A stretch of DNA of 64,000 nt from Bin80 sp965215475 (GCA_965215475.1 OZ244061.1:3646874-3710873), one strand, 5' to 3'. Counted from the stretch's first letter, positions 54,999 through 63,996 are shown. Made by a program: numbers and translations. Notes: a model not told the origin generated them from the letters alone.

Positions 54999-56759
54999 TT
55001 AGCCGGTAATCTGGTTTGGGATGGTAGAGAACTTGTGTACTTCCAGAATGATGATTTCCGTCCCATGATATCGTTCATGCCGTACGGACGTAGTCAAATG
55101 CTTTAGCATTCGAAGGGATATATCTCTCTCCAAATTTATAGTTGAGATACCAGAGCCCATGAGTGCAATCCGATCTTGGAGATTTTCCGTGGAATCGGCC
55201 GCAATAAACTCTAAGGTTGCTCGGTCGGTTTCTCCCCTAATGATCAGTTGGAGGACGCCATCTTTTTCTTCGGTGTCAGTTTGATTGCATAAGATCAGGA
55301 TTGCTTCTTCTACTGCTCCCTCGACCCGATTGGTGAAACTAGAAGGCCAGGAATGGTTTTTCGAGAATTTACGAACGAAGGTCTGCAGTTCAGGAAGTGA
55401 ATCTACACTAAGGGTTGTTTGGATACGTTTCCGGGCTTTAAATGTCAGCTCCGTGAAAACGGTTAATACAATGGCAACGAGTCCACCTGCAACCATCCCA
55501 TTTTCGAAGGTGCCGCCGGCGAGTCCATCAAAAAATTCCGGATAAATGACTCCATTTTGAAGGCCAGATCCGATCCAGAACGAGATTCCACAAATCAATC
55601 CGCTTCGATAATTTATTCCATCCTGAACTACGATTTTCATTCCTAGAAGAAAGAGCATTGCGATCAAAACGGTAACGAATGCACCTACGACGGGGTCTGG
55701 AATCGCAAGAATTACGGCCAGGAATTTTGGGTTTACCGAGAGGAGAATAAAGATACATCCAATCGCAATTCCACAGGATCTAGCAGCAACGCCGGTCAGT
55801 TCAACGATCGAGACCGAAGTAGAGTACGTTGTATTTGGAATCGTTCCGGTTACTCCCGACAGAAAGTTTCCAATTCCATCAGCCATAAGTGCTCCTTGCA
55901 CCGTACGAAAGTCTGATACCTTAGGATTGCGCCAAGAAACCCTTTGGATGGCTATCGAATCTCCTACGGTCTCAATGGCTCCGATCATGGTAACAAAAAT
56001 AAAAGCTGGAAGAAACGTCCAGAAGATGGGGCCGAAGGTTAGATCCATTCCAGGCCATCCTCCTATAGGTGGGATTCCAATCCATGCTGCATCTCGAATG
56101 GATTCTAGATCATATAACCCATAAAAGCTGGAAACAACGGTTCCAGCAATCACCCCGATCATAGGTGCCCATAAACGAAGGATTCCTCGTGCCTTAATGG
56201 CGAGTAAGATAATGACAAACAGGGTTGTGCCTGCACTGATGGCTGCTCCAGACATGGAGCCTCCTTCAGGAATCTCATTCATCATATCGAACAGGATGGG
56301 CATAACGGTCACGGCGATCAGCATAATGACGGTCCCGGTTACCGTAGGGGTCAAAACTCTTCTGAACTTGGATAGCTTCGTGGCAAACAGAAGTTGAAGG
56401 AGAGAGGAGGCGATGACTAAGGTCGCCATGGTAGCGGGCCCACTTTGGTTTAGTGCGCTAATACAGATTCCAATAAACGCTCCCGAGGTCCCCATAAGTA
56501 GAATATAGCCGGCGCCAATCCGGAATTTTCCAAGTGCCTGCATAATAGTGGAAATGCCACTAATGATAACGGCAGCAAATACGGCCCATACCAAGTACTG
56601 GTCACTTCCTCCACCAGCACGAATCACAATGGCAGGAGTGAGTACGATCCCTGCAATACTGAGCAGTGCCATTTGAAATCCCAATCCAATGGTCAGTGGC
56701 AGTGGGGGAAATTCATTCGGCTCATAGCGAATATCGGAGGGAGATGGGTTTGCGGTCAT
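54999..56759 (-). CDS. NCS2-type (xanthine/uracil) permease with C-terminal ATPase-like domain
   Basis: 586 residues from the ATG at 56759 (MTANPSPSDIRYEPNEFPPL); the frame is open to 56912, but that extension looks non-coding. Residues ~20-440 are a nucleobase:cation symporter-2 transporter with about 12-14 membrane segments. Diagnostic blocks are GAGYILLMGTSGAFIG, FVTMIGAIETVGDSIAIQRV, the family motif GNFLSGVTGTIPNTTYSTSV and the following ARSCGIAIG. Residues ~470-580 are soluble and look like a GHKL/RsbW-type fold without clear N and G boxes: SSFTNRVEGAVEEAILILCN, then VLQLIIRGETDRATLEFIAA. Substrate (xanthine, urate, uracil) cannot be read from sequence. It converges with rpoC. Confidence 0.85.
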   Translation of the reverse strand: MTANPSPSDIRYEPNEFPPLPLTIGLGFQMALLSIAGIVLTPAIVIRAGGGSDQYLVWAVFAAVIISGISTIMQALGKFRIGAGYILLMGTSGAFIGICISALNQSGPATMATLVIASSLLQLLFATKLSKFRRVLTPTVTGTVIMLIAVTVMPILFDMMNEIPEGGSMSGAAISAGTTLFVIILLAIKARGILRLWAPMIGVIAGTVVSSFYGLYDLESIRDAAWIGIPPIGGWPGMDLTFGPIFWTFLPAFIFVTMIGAIETVGDSIAIQRVSWRNPKVSDFRTVQGALMADGIGNFLSGVTGTIPNTTYSTSVSIVELTGVAARSCGIAIGCIFILLSVNPKFLAVILAIPDPVVGAFVTVLIAMLFLLGMKIVVQDGINYRSGLICGISFWIGSGLQNGVIYPEFFDGLAGGTFENGMVAGGLVAIVLTVFTELTFKARKRIQTTLSVDSLPELQTFVRKFSKNHSWPSSFTNRVEGAVEEAILILCNQTDTEEKDGVLQLIIRGETDRATLEFIAADSTENLQDRIALMGSGISTINLERDISLRMLKHLTTSVRHERYHGTEIIILEVHKFSTIPNQITG

Positions 56760-57011
56760 GTTCAATGATGCAGATGATTTCTCAAAGGTAGGAATCTTTT
56801 TCTCAAGTATAACGATCTGAATGCGGAGTACCCGTTGATGATGGATCCGCCGTTTGTTTCGTGCGATGAGATGGAATGAAAGTCTGCCCCCACCAAACTC
56901 GATCAAGAGCACGGGGAACGTTGAAACGAATTTCCATACAAGAACGTTAGTGTTATTCCATTTTCTTTCATACAGGATAAAGTATTTGGTGAGTGCAACG
57001 AAGATATTTCC

Positions 57012-57830
57012 ATGATTTTAGAGGAACTATATATCTATCCGATCAAGTCGACGCATCGTATCTCAAAGATCCGTGCAGAAGTCAGGCCTTGGGGACTTGT
57101 CGGAGACAGGCGGTGGATGATCGTTGATGACCAGGGAGATTTTCTTACCCAGAGAACAATGCCTCGGATGTCTTTGATTCAGGCGATCTCCCAGCCCGGG
57201 AGAAAGATCATGCTTATGGCATTTGGTCAGGAGAGTATGACCGTTACGATCCCTGAAGAAGGAGCTCTGACACGTAAAGTTTCCATTTGGGGCGATTCCG
57301 TTTTCGCACGGATGGCTTCAGATCCGGCGAATCAGTGGCTGAGTACGTTTCTGGAACGTAGCGTTTGTCTTGTATATATGCACGATCTAAATTCAAGATT
57401 GGCGGATCCTGCCTATGCTGAGCCCGGAACGTCTATTTCGTTCGTAGATGGATATCCTTTGCTTTGTACGACGAAAGTATCTCTGATTGAATTGAACAGG
57501 AGGATGTACAATCCAATTCCCATGGGTCGATTCAGGCCGAATATCGTAGTTTCGGGGGATCGGCCATTTGGGGAGGATAGTTGGAAACGAATACGTATTG
57601 GGGAGGTCAAGTTTTCTGTTGTAAAGCCTTGTACTCGTTGTAGCATCACAACCATAGATCAGGATACGGCGATCCAAGGCAAGGAGCCTCTTCGTGCATT
57701 AAGTGATTTTCGAAAAAGAGATGGGAAGGTATATTTTGGAGAAAATCTAGTCCCGGAAAACACAGGTTTCGTACAGAGAGGAGATCAAGTAGAAGTTCTA
57801 GAATACGATTGCGAGGAGAATTATAGATAG
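57012..57830 (+). CDS. MOSC-domain protein (molybdenum cofactor binding)
   Basis: 272 residues of the YcbX/MARC type. N-terminal beta-barrel ELYIYPIKSTHRISKIRAEV, GLVGDRRWMIVDDQGDFLTQ, then the MOSC domain FRPNIVVSGDRPFGEDSWKR and VVKPCTRCSITTIDQDTAIQ, whose conserved Cys ligates molybdenum. The ferredoxin domain that E. coli YcbX carries at its C-terminus is missing, so an external reductase would be required. Relatives reduce N-hydroxylated compounds. It starts 252 bp from the divergent permease gene. Molybdopterin binding is inferred from family. Confidence 0.88.
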   Translation: MILEELYIYPIKSTHRISKIRAEVRPWGLVGDRRWMIVDDQGDFLTQRTMPRMSLIQAISQPGRKIMLMAFGQESMTVTIPEEGALTRKVSIWGDSVFARMASDPANQWLSTFLERSVCLVYMHDLNSRLADPAYAEPGTSISFVDGYPLLCTTKVSLIELNRRMYNPIPMGRFRPNIVVSGDRPFGEDSWKRIRIGEVKFSVVKPCTRCSITTIDQDTAIQGKEPLRALSDFRKRDGKVYFGENLVPENTGFVQRGDQVEVLEYDCEENYR

Positions 57831-57946
57831 ATGGAGCAATTGAGCCTTTATCTGATTTAACCGCACGGACTTATCCCTAAAATCTTCGCTACTCAAGTTA
57901 TTCAAGTCTGTGGCATCTGTATTTCAGTATCCAATTCCAGGATTGA

Positions 57947-58447
57947 ATGAGATCGCATGTGCTTGTACTGAATCATGACTACAGTGCTCTTACCGTCTGT
58001 ACGGTGCGTCGAGCGGTGGTACTCGTTCACTTGAACAAAGCAGATCTTGTAGAAAGTTTGCCAGATTATTTCCTTCGATCTCCCTCGATCAAATTTCCGT
58101 ATCCGAGTATTGTCCGTTTACGTGGATACGTTCGCATCCCATATCGGAACATCATGTTATCGCGAAAAAACATTCTTCGCCGAGATGATTACAGATGTCA
58201 ATATTGTAATCGCCGCGACTCCTTGACCATAGATCATGTGATTCCTAAATCTCGTGGAGGGAAAGATCATTGGACGAATTTAGTTACTGCGTGTATTGCT
58301 TGTAACAATCGGAAAGGAGATCGAACTTCTGAAGAGGCAAACATGCCACTTCACCGGAAACCATTTCGGCCCAGTCATGTCATGTTTATTCGTGATTATG
58401 TCGGCTATATTGAAGAAACGTGGAAGCCATATTTATTCTTAAGCTGA
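57947..58447 (+). CDS. HNH endonuclease-domain protein
   Basis: 166 residues. N-terminus VLVLNHDYSALTVCTVRRAV and the RKNILRRDDYRCQYCNRRDS, LTIDHVIPKSRGGKDHWTNL, VTACIACNNRKGDRTSEEAN block form a classic HNH motif with two CxxC zinc pairs; His in IDHV and Asn in TNLV are catalytic. This short chromosomal family is widespread in Bacteroidota and other phyla and has no known role; it is not clearly a defence or mobile endonuclease. It is followed 9 bp later by a small membrane protein. Confidence 0.9.
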   Translation: MRSHVLVLNHDYSALTVCTVRRAVVLVHLNKADLVESLPDYFLRSPSIKFPYPSIVRLRGYVRIPYRNIMLSRKNILRRDDYRCQYCNRRDSLTIDHVIPKSRGGKDHWTNLVTACIACNNRKGDRTSEEANMPLHRKPFRPSHVMFIRDYVGYIEETWKPYLFLS

Positions 58448-58456
58448 GAGAGACTG

Positions 58457-58918
58457 ATGGTACGCATGATTGCGAGGTTTTTTTGGGGAGTCCCACTCTT
58501 ATTATTTGGTTTAGCTGTAAATCAGGGCCTAGTTGCCGTACACTTAAGAGAGACGTGGAATCAAGGAATCCCCGCCATTGCAATCGTGAAGGAGTTTGAT
58601 GTAACAAATCGTGCTGATGTAACCTATGGGTACGTAAACCTTGAAGTAACGTTACCGGATGGCAGCATCATTGACCGTCCCAAGATGTCGCTTCCGCAAT
58701 CTCTTTGGTCTCGTGTAGAAGGGCGCGATTCACTTGAAGTGCATGTACGACCTGGGGCGTCCCAAGAAATAGTAATTGATCGACTGATGCCTGCTCACTG
58801 GCTTATTGCTACGTCTCAGATGGGCATCAGCCTAATGGGGGGAATCCTCTCAGGAGTTCTGGCTTTTTTCTGGAACCGATCTCTTCGTCGAGGATCTGAT
58901 ATTTCGCGTAGCCTATAA
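58457..58918 (+). CDS. Small membrane protein, DUF3592-like
   Basis: 153 residues. One membrane helix at the N-terminus (FFWGVPLLLFGLAVNQGLVA) and one at the C-terminus (LMGGILSGVLAFFWNRSLRR) flank an extracytoplasmic domain VTYGYVNLEVTLPDGSIIDR, PKMSLPQSLWSRVEGRDSLE, VHVRPGASQEIVIDRL. The arrangement is that of DUF3592 proteins, whose function is unknown. The last ~30 bases overlap the fragment of a beta-propeller gene on the other strand. Nine bp after the HNH gene, so probably one transcript. Confidence 0.75.
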   Translation: MVRMIARFFWGVPLLLFGLAVNQGLVAVHLRETWNQGIPAIAIVKEFDVTNRADVTYGYVNLEVTLPDGSIIDRPKMSLPQSLWSRVEGRDSLEVHVRPGASQEIVIDRLMPAHWLIATSQMGISLMGGILSGVLAFFWNRSLRRGSDISRSL

Positions 58919-59012
58919 TATACATGCCTCTATTAGTATTGTCCTGTATAATATACGGGGGGGGGCACAGCACAATCTCTTCATCCGCGGTCAATTCAAA
59001 CACCTTACTCAC
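58887..59012 (-). pseudogene. Fragment of a beta-propeller lipoprotein gene
   Basis: Forty-two residues on the minus strand (VSKVFELTADEEIVLCPPPY, IIQDNTNRGMYIIGYAKYQI) match the start of the propeller in the gene at 59998-60917 (VSKIFELPKEDVMLYDPQYV, IPDSNGDIYIVDYGTYQI). A run of eight C lies inside. The rest of the gene is missing. It is a paralogous leftover, perhaps from a former duplicate of the operon. The stretch 59013-59371 holds nothing else that I can recognise. Confidence 0.65.
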
Positions 59013-59371
59013 AGTGAGGTCTCACAAAGATGGGCAGAGATTCCGCTTACTTCGTATGAGGCTCTGCTGAACTGCATGAATACTAAACCACAGAGACAGG
59101 ATCCACCGTCACCGTGGAACAGATTGAACACAAATACAAGCGAGGAATCAAAATCAGCAAAGATGAATGAAATGAGTCAACTCAATCTAGAACACCCCCA
59201 AACCCTGTCGAGATGGAGTTATGTGATCCGACCTGCTGCAAAAAGCAACGTAATTGTTTGCAAAATTCTATCATGAATGAGAAAGATTATTTCTTCTTCA
59301 GCCCGAAGCATCTTAAATTCATGAAAATTTCACGAAGGTTGAATTGTCAAAAATTTGCTTGAGAAGATGAA

Positions 59372-59854
59372 TTACTCGTTTTGGGTAATAACAGATAGAA
59401 CTTCCTTTTCCCGATCAGCATCAAGAAGGCCAATCCACACATACTCAACTCTTGCTTGATCATCTAAAATGATAATGGTCGGAACCGAAGTTATTCCCCA
59501 ATCTTGATTGGGTAGAGCAATCAATGTATCAACAGATAGGTTTTCTTTCTGAAGTATACGTCTTTGAAGTTCAATGGATATGCTCGGATTAATACCGGCG
59601 ATGACCCCAATATTTTCGCTTTTTTCTGAAATAAGTGTTCTGTAAAAGGGATAACTCTGCAGACAATATGGGCAGGTAGGAGTTAATACAATCAAGACCA
59701 ATCTATCCTGATCTTCATGGAAATATTCCAACATGGCTGGAAGAGTATCTACAATGCTATGGTTATCAGTTGGCTTAGCAAAAAAAGTCACTTGAAGAAA
59801 AAGTATTAATGCTAAGATCAATAGGGTATACATTATCCACTCTAAATACTTCAT
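59372..59854 (-). CDS. Membrane-anchored thioredoxin-like protein
   Basis: 160 residues from the ATG at 59854 (MKYLEWIMYTLLILALILFL); an upstream GTG/ATG at 59893 in the same frame is possible. A single N-terminal helix anchors it, and the rest is a thioredoxin fold facing outwards: the redox motif TPTCPYCLQSYPFYRTL (CPYC) near residue 57 and the cis-proline strand TSVPTIIILDDQARVEYVWI. CPYC suggests an oxidising or disulphide-isomerising role. It is the last gene of the minus-strand cluster with two eight-cysteine secreted mini-proteins, so formation or reduction of their disulphides is a plausible job. Gap from the propeller gene is about 100 bp or more. Confidence 0.8.
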   Translation of the reverse strand: MKYLEWIMYTLLILALILFLQVTFFAKPTDNHSIVDTLPAMLEYFHEDQDRLVLIVLTPTCPYCLQSYPFYRTLISEKSENIGVIAGINPSISIELQRRILQKENLSVDTLIALPNQDWGITSVPTIIILDDQARVEYVWIGLLDADREKEVLSVITQNE

Positions 59855-59997
59855 TGTAACTTCTGTAAGATCTATCCTAAAACGGCATTTCACCTAGACC
59901 AAAATCACGAAATATCTTTTGCACGGGTGTGTCTGTAGGGGGAGGTATAAAACATTCTCCTTTCGTAAAAGGTCTATTCTCGCGCTTCATCCTTGAC

Positions 59998-60917
59998 TTA
60001 AGAAGGCCTGTTAATTGAATAAGCAATTACAGTTGCATCGCGGGTTGGTTGATATACTCGATCATCTGTTATAACTGATGGCCCGTGATCGGAGATTCTA
60101 AAGGAATACTTGTACTCAGCGGTCTCGGCTTCATATACATCAACAATTAGATCTTCTGAATCATCGCGGGACTGAAGAAATAATTCGTCTCCCACGATAT
60201 TTACCATCAAACCATTCACGAGTTCTCCTTCAATTCTATAGCTCTCGATTCCGTTCATCACATAAGGTTCAAGCCGAGGCTCTTCAAACCTGTCAAAGGT
60301 CATTGTTTTCTTTGCCCGAACGAGAGTGCCATCCACATCGTAAATCATAATTACGGGAAAACGAGTGGGAACATAGATCATCCAATCTTTATACGCTTCA
60401 ATCATTCCATCCGCGATCATCAAGGCAACCATATCGTAATCCTCTTTGATTAATTCTCCGAATTCAACCGTTTTGTTCCTAAAATTAGATTCAAAGAATA
60501 GTGGGTTAAACACTCGGGAAATATATTCAATACCTGTATCTGTTCTGGCGTAACGAAAGGGAGCTTCTTGCCCGTCAAATATTCTTGAATCTATAAGTCT
60601 CCCTGTCATCTTTGAGAAAGAAGAAATTTTCCTGTTGTTAGGATCTGCTACGTAAATCAGTGAATCAGATGAGACTTCAACACCGCTTATGCTTATAAAT
60701 TCGCCAGGACCTTGGCCGACACCACTTCCATAGGACATGACATAATTGCCATCAGAATCAAACCGCAAAATCTGATACGTCCCGTAGTCTACAATATAGA
60801 TGTCTCCATTAGAATCAGGTATGACATACTGGGGGTCATACAACATAACATCTTCTTTAGGCAATTCAAATATCTTACTCACGGAAACATTTTCCCAGAT
60901 CCTTGCCCTTATTTTTT
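59998..60917 (-). pseudogene. Beta-propeller lipoprotein, main part (gene split by ISL3 copy 2)
   Basis: About 300 residues of a six-bladed beta-propeller of the Bacteroidota type (NHL-like blades YVIPDSNGDIYIVDYGTYQI, LRFDSDGNYVMSYGSGVGQG, SGVEVSSDSLIYVADPNNRK). An internal GTG at 60882 (SKIFELP) could start a truncated protein, but the frame is open to the IS boundary: IRARIWENVSVSKIFEL. Its N-terminal lipoprotein signal lies on the other side of the ISL3 element (62265-62377). Rejoining requires restoring one A in an A-run at the junction, probably lost after insertion. The intact product would sit on the outer surface or in the periplasm, anchored by lipid. Confidence 0.82.
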
Positions 60918-62264
60918 GGGTCTTCGCCCTTTATTGTGAATTAAGCCATAAATTTAGGACTTTCGAATTTTATGGTTCACCTGAATTTAAAGAATCACAT
61001 GCAAAACACCTCCTCTGTTGAGAAAAGCCTAGGTCTCCAGGCACCCTGGGAGATTTTAGAAGACACCTACGATGATCAAGCCCAACGAAGGACGGTAACG
61101 TTGACCTGTACCGATCCGTCTTCGTTGACCTGTCCGAAGTGTGGCAAGGTAGGTCACTTTTATGATCTGCGTACGGAGCGACAATGGCGCCACCTGGATA
61201 CGTGTAAATATCAAACGATTCTGGTTGCACGGGTTCCCCGGATTCAATGTTCGGAGCATGGAGTGAAGACGGTACGAGTTCCCTGGGCGGACGCAAGTTC
61301 CCGCTACACCCATGACTTTGAGGAGTACGTGATCGGATGGGCCAAGGAGGCAAGTCTTTTGGCGATTTCCCGCCAGTTGGGAATCGGATGGAAGGGCATT
61401 GCCGGGATCCAACGGCGTGCGGTGGAGCGGGGGAAGGCTCGAAGAAAGGAGGAGGTGGTTGCCAACATTTGTGTGGATGAGGTCGCGTACCGAAGGGGGC
61501 ACAAGTACCTGACGGTTGTATCCAATGCAGATACGGGGAAGGTGCTGTATGTGGGACTTGGACGGGAAAAGGGCACTCTGATGGGTTGGTATCAGCAATT
61601 ATCGCCGGCTCAGTTGCAGGGAATTCGGAGTGTAAGTATGGATATGTGGCCGGCGTATATTCATGCAACCCATGCCTGCCTTCCCCATGCTGACGAGAAG
61701 ATCTGTTTTGACCGGTTCCATGTCTCCAAGCACCTGGGAGATGGGGTCGATAAGGTGCGGCGACAGGAGCACAAAGAACTCCGCAAGAGTGGGAATGAGA
61801 TGCTGACGGGAAGTAAATACATGTGGCTCAAAAGTCCTCCCAACATGTCCATGAAGCAGAAGAAGGCATTCCATGCGCTCCGCACCAGTACCCTACGAAC
61901 GGCCCGAGCCTGGGCGATCAAGGAAACGGCTCGAAATCTATGGCATTATAAAACCCGGGGTTGGGCACGCAAGTACTGGATGAAATGGTTGAGCTGGGCC
62001 ATGCGCTGCCGACTTGAACCGATGAAAAAAGCAGCCAAACTGATACAAAATCACTTATATGGAATCCTCAATGCGATCGTTCTGAAGGTGAGTAATGGCC
62101 CTGCCGAAAGCATCAACAGCCGGATCAAAACCATCAAGGTTCGTGCACGTGGATTCCGGAACAAAGACCGATTCATAGACGCAATTTACTTTCATTTGGG
62201 CGGACTAGATTTGAGCCCCAGAATCTGAAAAAAATGAATTTCTCACAGAAAAAGCTGAAGAGCC
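60918..62264 (+). mobile_element. ISL3-family insertion sequence, copy 2 (intact)
   Basis: 1347 bp with ends GGGTCTTCGCCC and GGCTCTTCAGCT. Flanking 8-mers TATTTTTT (60910-60917) and TATTTTTG (62265-62272) are an imperfect target duplication in an A/T run. It contains a complete transposase. Nearly identical to copy 1 at 19048-20387. Confidence 0.94.
60972..62228 (+). CDS. ISL3-family transposase (intact)
   Basis: 418 residues. The N-terminal zinc-binding region is CPKCGKVGHFYDLRTERQWR followed by CSEHGVKTVRVPWADASSRY. Then a helix-turn-helix (EASLLAISRQLGIGWKGIAG), the first catalytic Asp in NICVDEVAYRRGHKYLTVVS, the second in SVSMDMWPAYIHAT and the Glu in GPAESINSRIKTIKVRARGF. The alternative ATG at 60999 is also possible. 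Complete, so probably active and able to move copy 1. Confidence 0.95.
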   Translation: MVHLNLKNHMQNTSSVEKSLGLQAPWEILEDTYDDQAQRRTVTLTCTDPSSLTCPKCGKVGHFYDLRTERQWRHLDTCKYQTILVARVPRIQCSEHGVKTVRVPWADASSRYTHDFEEYVIGWAKEASLLAISRQLGIGWKGIAGIQRRAVERGKARRKEEVVANICVDEVAYRRGHKYLTVVSNADTGKVLYVGLGREKGTLMGWYQQLSPAQLQGIRSVSMDMWPAYIHATHACLPHADEKICFDRFHVSKHLGDGVDKVRRQEHKELRKSGNEMLTGSKYMWLKSPPNMSMKQKKAFHALRTSTLRTARAWAIKETARNLWHYKTRGWARKYWMKWLSWAMRCRLEPMKKAAKLIQNHLYGILNAIVLKVSNGPAESINSRIKTIKVRARGFRNKDRFIDAIYFHLGGLDLSPRI

Positions 62265-62377
62265 TATTTTTGCTCCTCAGCTTTTTCTAAAAACGAATCT
62301 CCAAAGGTAGTCTCATTTTCGTCACTACCACAGGAAAAAACAAAAAAACAGATCAGGACAGTATATCTAGCGTTCAT
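62265..62377 (-). pseudogene. Beta-propeller lipoprotein, N-terminal signal part
   Basis: Starts with ATG at 62377, overlapping the stop of the upstream Cys-rich gene (TAATG): MNARYTVLICFFVFSCGSDE then NETTFGDSFLEKAEEQK, where the ISL3 element begins. A hydrophobic core ending in FSC followed by Gly-Ser-Asp is a lipoprotein signal. It is the missing beginning of the propeller at 59998-60917; the join would read KAEEQKIRARIWENVSVSKI after restoring one A. Confidence 0.75.
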
Positions 62378-62658
62378 TAAAACCATGCCCAAGTAGAACA
62401 TACCTGGACCCCCGGGAAGCAACCTGAAACAGGGCCGGCTTCAACGCACCAATCACATGGCATAACCGCACACAACTGATTTCCCCCTCCACATCCCACT
62501 GCTCGACATGATTGTGAGCTACCGCAGTCAGGCGAGATATTAAGTTCGGTATTACTAGAATTATAAGACGTCCACCCCGATAGACCAACGAGTAATGCGA
62601 ATGCCAATGATGCAAAGAGCACTCGATATTTACGAGATTTAATGATTGATTTCATCAT
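62377..62658 (-). CDS. Secreted cysteine-rich mini-protein 2
   Basis: 93 residues starting MMKSIIKSRKYRVLFASLAF then ALLVGLSG, an export signal or single anchor. The mature part has eight cysteines, C-x5-C-x4-C-x6-C-x4-C-x2-C-x8-C-x6-C, including CRAVGCGGGNQLC. The same pattern C-x3-GC-xGG-x3-C occurs in the next gene upstream. The start overlaps that gene's stop (ATGA), and its own stop overlaps the propeller lipoprotein start (TAATG), so all three are translated together. It brings to mind the small NVEAL-type exported peptides of Bacteroidota that occur beside beta-propeller genes; identity with that family is not shown. Function unknown. Confidence 0.75.
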   Translation of the reverse strand: MMKSIIKSRKYRVLFASLAFALLVGLSGWTSYNSSNTELNISPDCGSSQSCRAVGCGGGNQLCAVMPCDWCVEAGPVSGCFPGVQVCSTWAWF

Positions 62659-62969
62659 TGCATTCCCAATAGGCCTCCCATACATGCTACGCCCCATGTT
62701 TCATCTGTGGTGCAGGGAAGATCATCAGTGTGGCAACATCTGACGTTTGAATAACAAGGTCTAGCACCGCCATTGCACCCCATAAAACTGCATGTATGGT
62801 TACATTTTATATCGTATAGATCGTTATATGAGTATGCATTACTGCCGAAAAATATCAGCAGTACCGTGCAAAACAGAGCAATAAATGATCGTATCAAGGA
62901 TTTTTTTTCGCTTACGCATTGTAAAATGGTTTGATTTTGGATCTCGGCGTGTGCCAATAAAAATGACAC
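62655..62969 (-). CDS. Secreted cysteine-rich mini-protein 1
   Basis: Up to 104 residues. The frame begins with a GTG at 62969, but the signal peptide is IRSFIALFCTVLLIFFGSNA, so a nearer start is more likely; the obvious ATG at 62919 (MRKRKK...) is out of frame by one base because of a run of eight A (62901-62908 on the plus strand as T). The mature part (SYNDLYDIKCNHTCSFMGCN...) has eight cysteines: C-x3-C-x4-C-x6-C-x5-CC-x6-C-x9-C, with CSFMGCNGGARPC matching the motif of the next gene. First gene of the cluster; its promoter would lie near the IS3 remnant. Function unknown. Confidence 0.65.
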   Translation of the reverse strand: MSFLLAHAEIQNQTILQCVSEKKSLIRSFIALFCTVLLIFFGSNAYSYNDLYDIKCNHTCSFMGCNGGARPCYSNVRCCHTDDLPCTTDETWGVACMGGLLGMQ

Positions 62970-63041
62970 AAATTTGATTCATTTTTATTGAATCGGGGCG
63001 GAGTCATTTCAACTGGTTGTAAATTGGTTTAATCCAAGTGT

Positions 63042-63996
63042 TTAGCATTGTTGCCCACTCGGATTTGTGTCATTCGGAGGCTTGTTGATCCATACCTTTC
63101 GGGGTGGTTTCTGGATCTGGGGAGTACCATTGACAAATGGTCCTGGGTTGCGATCGTAGGCCTCTTTCATGACGAGCTGACGTTGCTTCCACACTCGATC
63201 CACCTCTCGATAATGTACGGTTGCTGGATGCATCAAGGCAATGCCCGAGTGGTAGAATTCGTAGTTGTACCATTGGAAGAAGGATCGTGCCCCGCTTCAA
63301 TGGATCCGAAGCGGGGGGGTGTACCAATGATGATACTTCATGGTTCGGAAGTGCGATTCCGAATACGGATTATCCTTGGATTGATACGGTCGACTATATG
63401 AGCCTTGCACTCCTGGATCTGCAAGTAGACGTACATAGGTTTTCCTGGCCATGACGGCACCTCGGTCCGAGTGGATCACCCGTTGGGGTTCATCCATCTG
63501 TTGACGTTCGATCGTGGTGGAGATGAGTTCCTTAGCGATGGTGGCAGACTCATAGGGAACCAGAGTCCCTCCCACGACATAGCGACTGAAGACATCCAGA
63601 ATGACCTACAACTTGAAGTAGATTCCTTTACGGGGGCGTTTCCGTGTGGTGATATCCCAACTCCACAGTTGATTGGGGGCTGTGGCCCGCCATTCAGGTT
63701 TCGCGTAGGATGGATGGATTCTTTGGTTTCTCCAGACGATTGTCCTGTACAATACGATACATGGTCCTCCGGTGACACCAATCCCGTCCTTCCTCTAAGA
63801 GTCTGGCCCAGATCTGACGGGGTGGTAGATCCATAAACCGCTCCGAATTCAACCCATCCAGAATCTCTGCCCGTTTCGTTGAAGGCCATCGGCGTGCATT
63901 CTGGGGGTTCCTGGTATGCACTTTTTGTGCACGTTGGCTCCGGTAATCGGTGGACTTGGATATCCCCACATATTGACAGGCATTCGGAATCCCCAT
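63042..63996 (-). pseudogene. IS3-family transposase (OrfB), decayed, runs to window edge
   Basis: Pieces of an IS3 OrfB on the minus strand in three frames. N-terminal HTH_21-like helix: MGIPNACQYVGISKSTDYRS, then RFMDLPPRQIWARLLEEGRD and WCHRRTMYRIVQDN. The rve catalytic core has IHSDRGAVMARKTYVRLLAD (second Asp) and SRPYQSKDNPYSESHFRTMK (Glu). The C-terminus is FFQWYNYEFYHSGIALMHPA followed by TVHYREVDRVWKQRQLVM. At least three frameshifts or stops separate them. OrfA, if present, is beyond base 64000. Element ends not resolved. Confidence 0.82.

Noticed and set aside
59076..59276. 66-residue frame between the propeller fragment and the thioredoxin-like gene
   Set aside because: Low-complexity, no ribosome-binding site, no signal or domain, and surrounded by decayed sequence.
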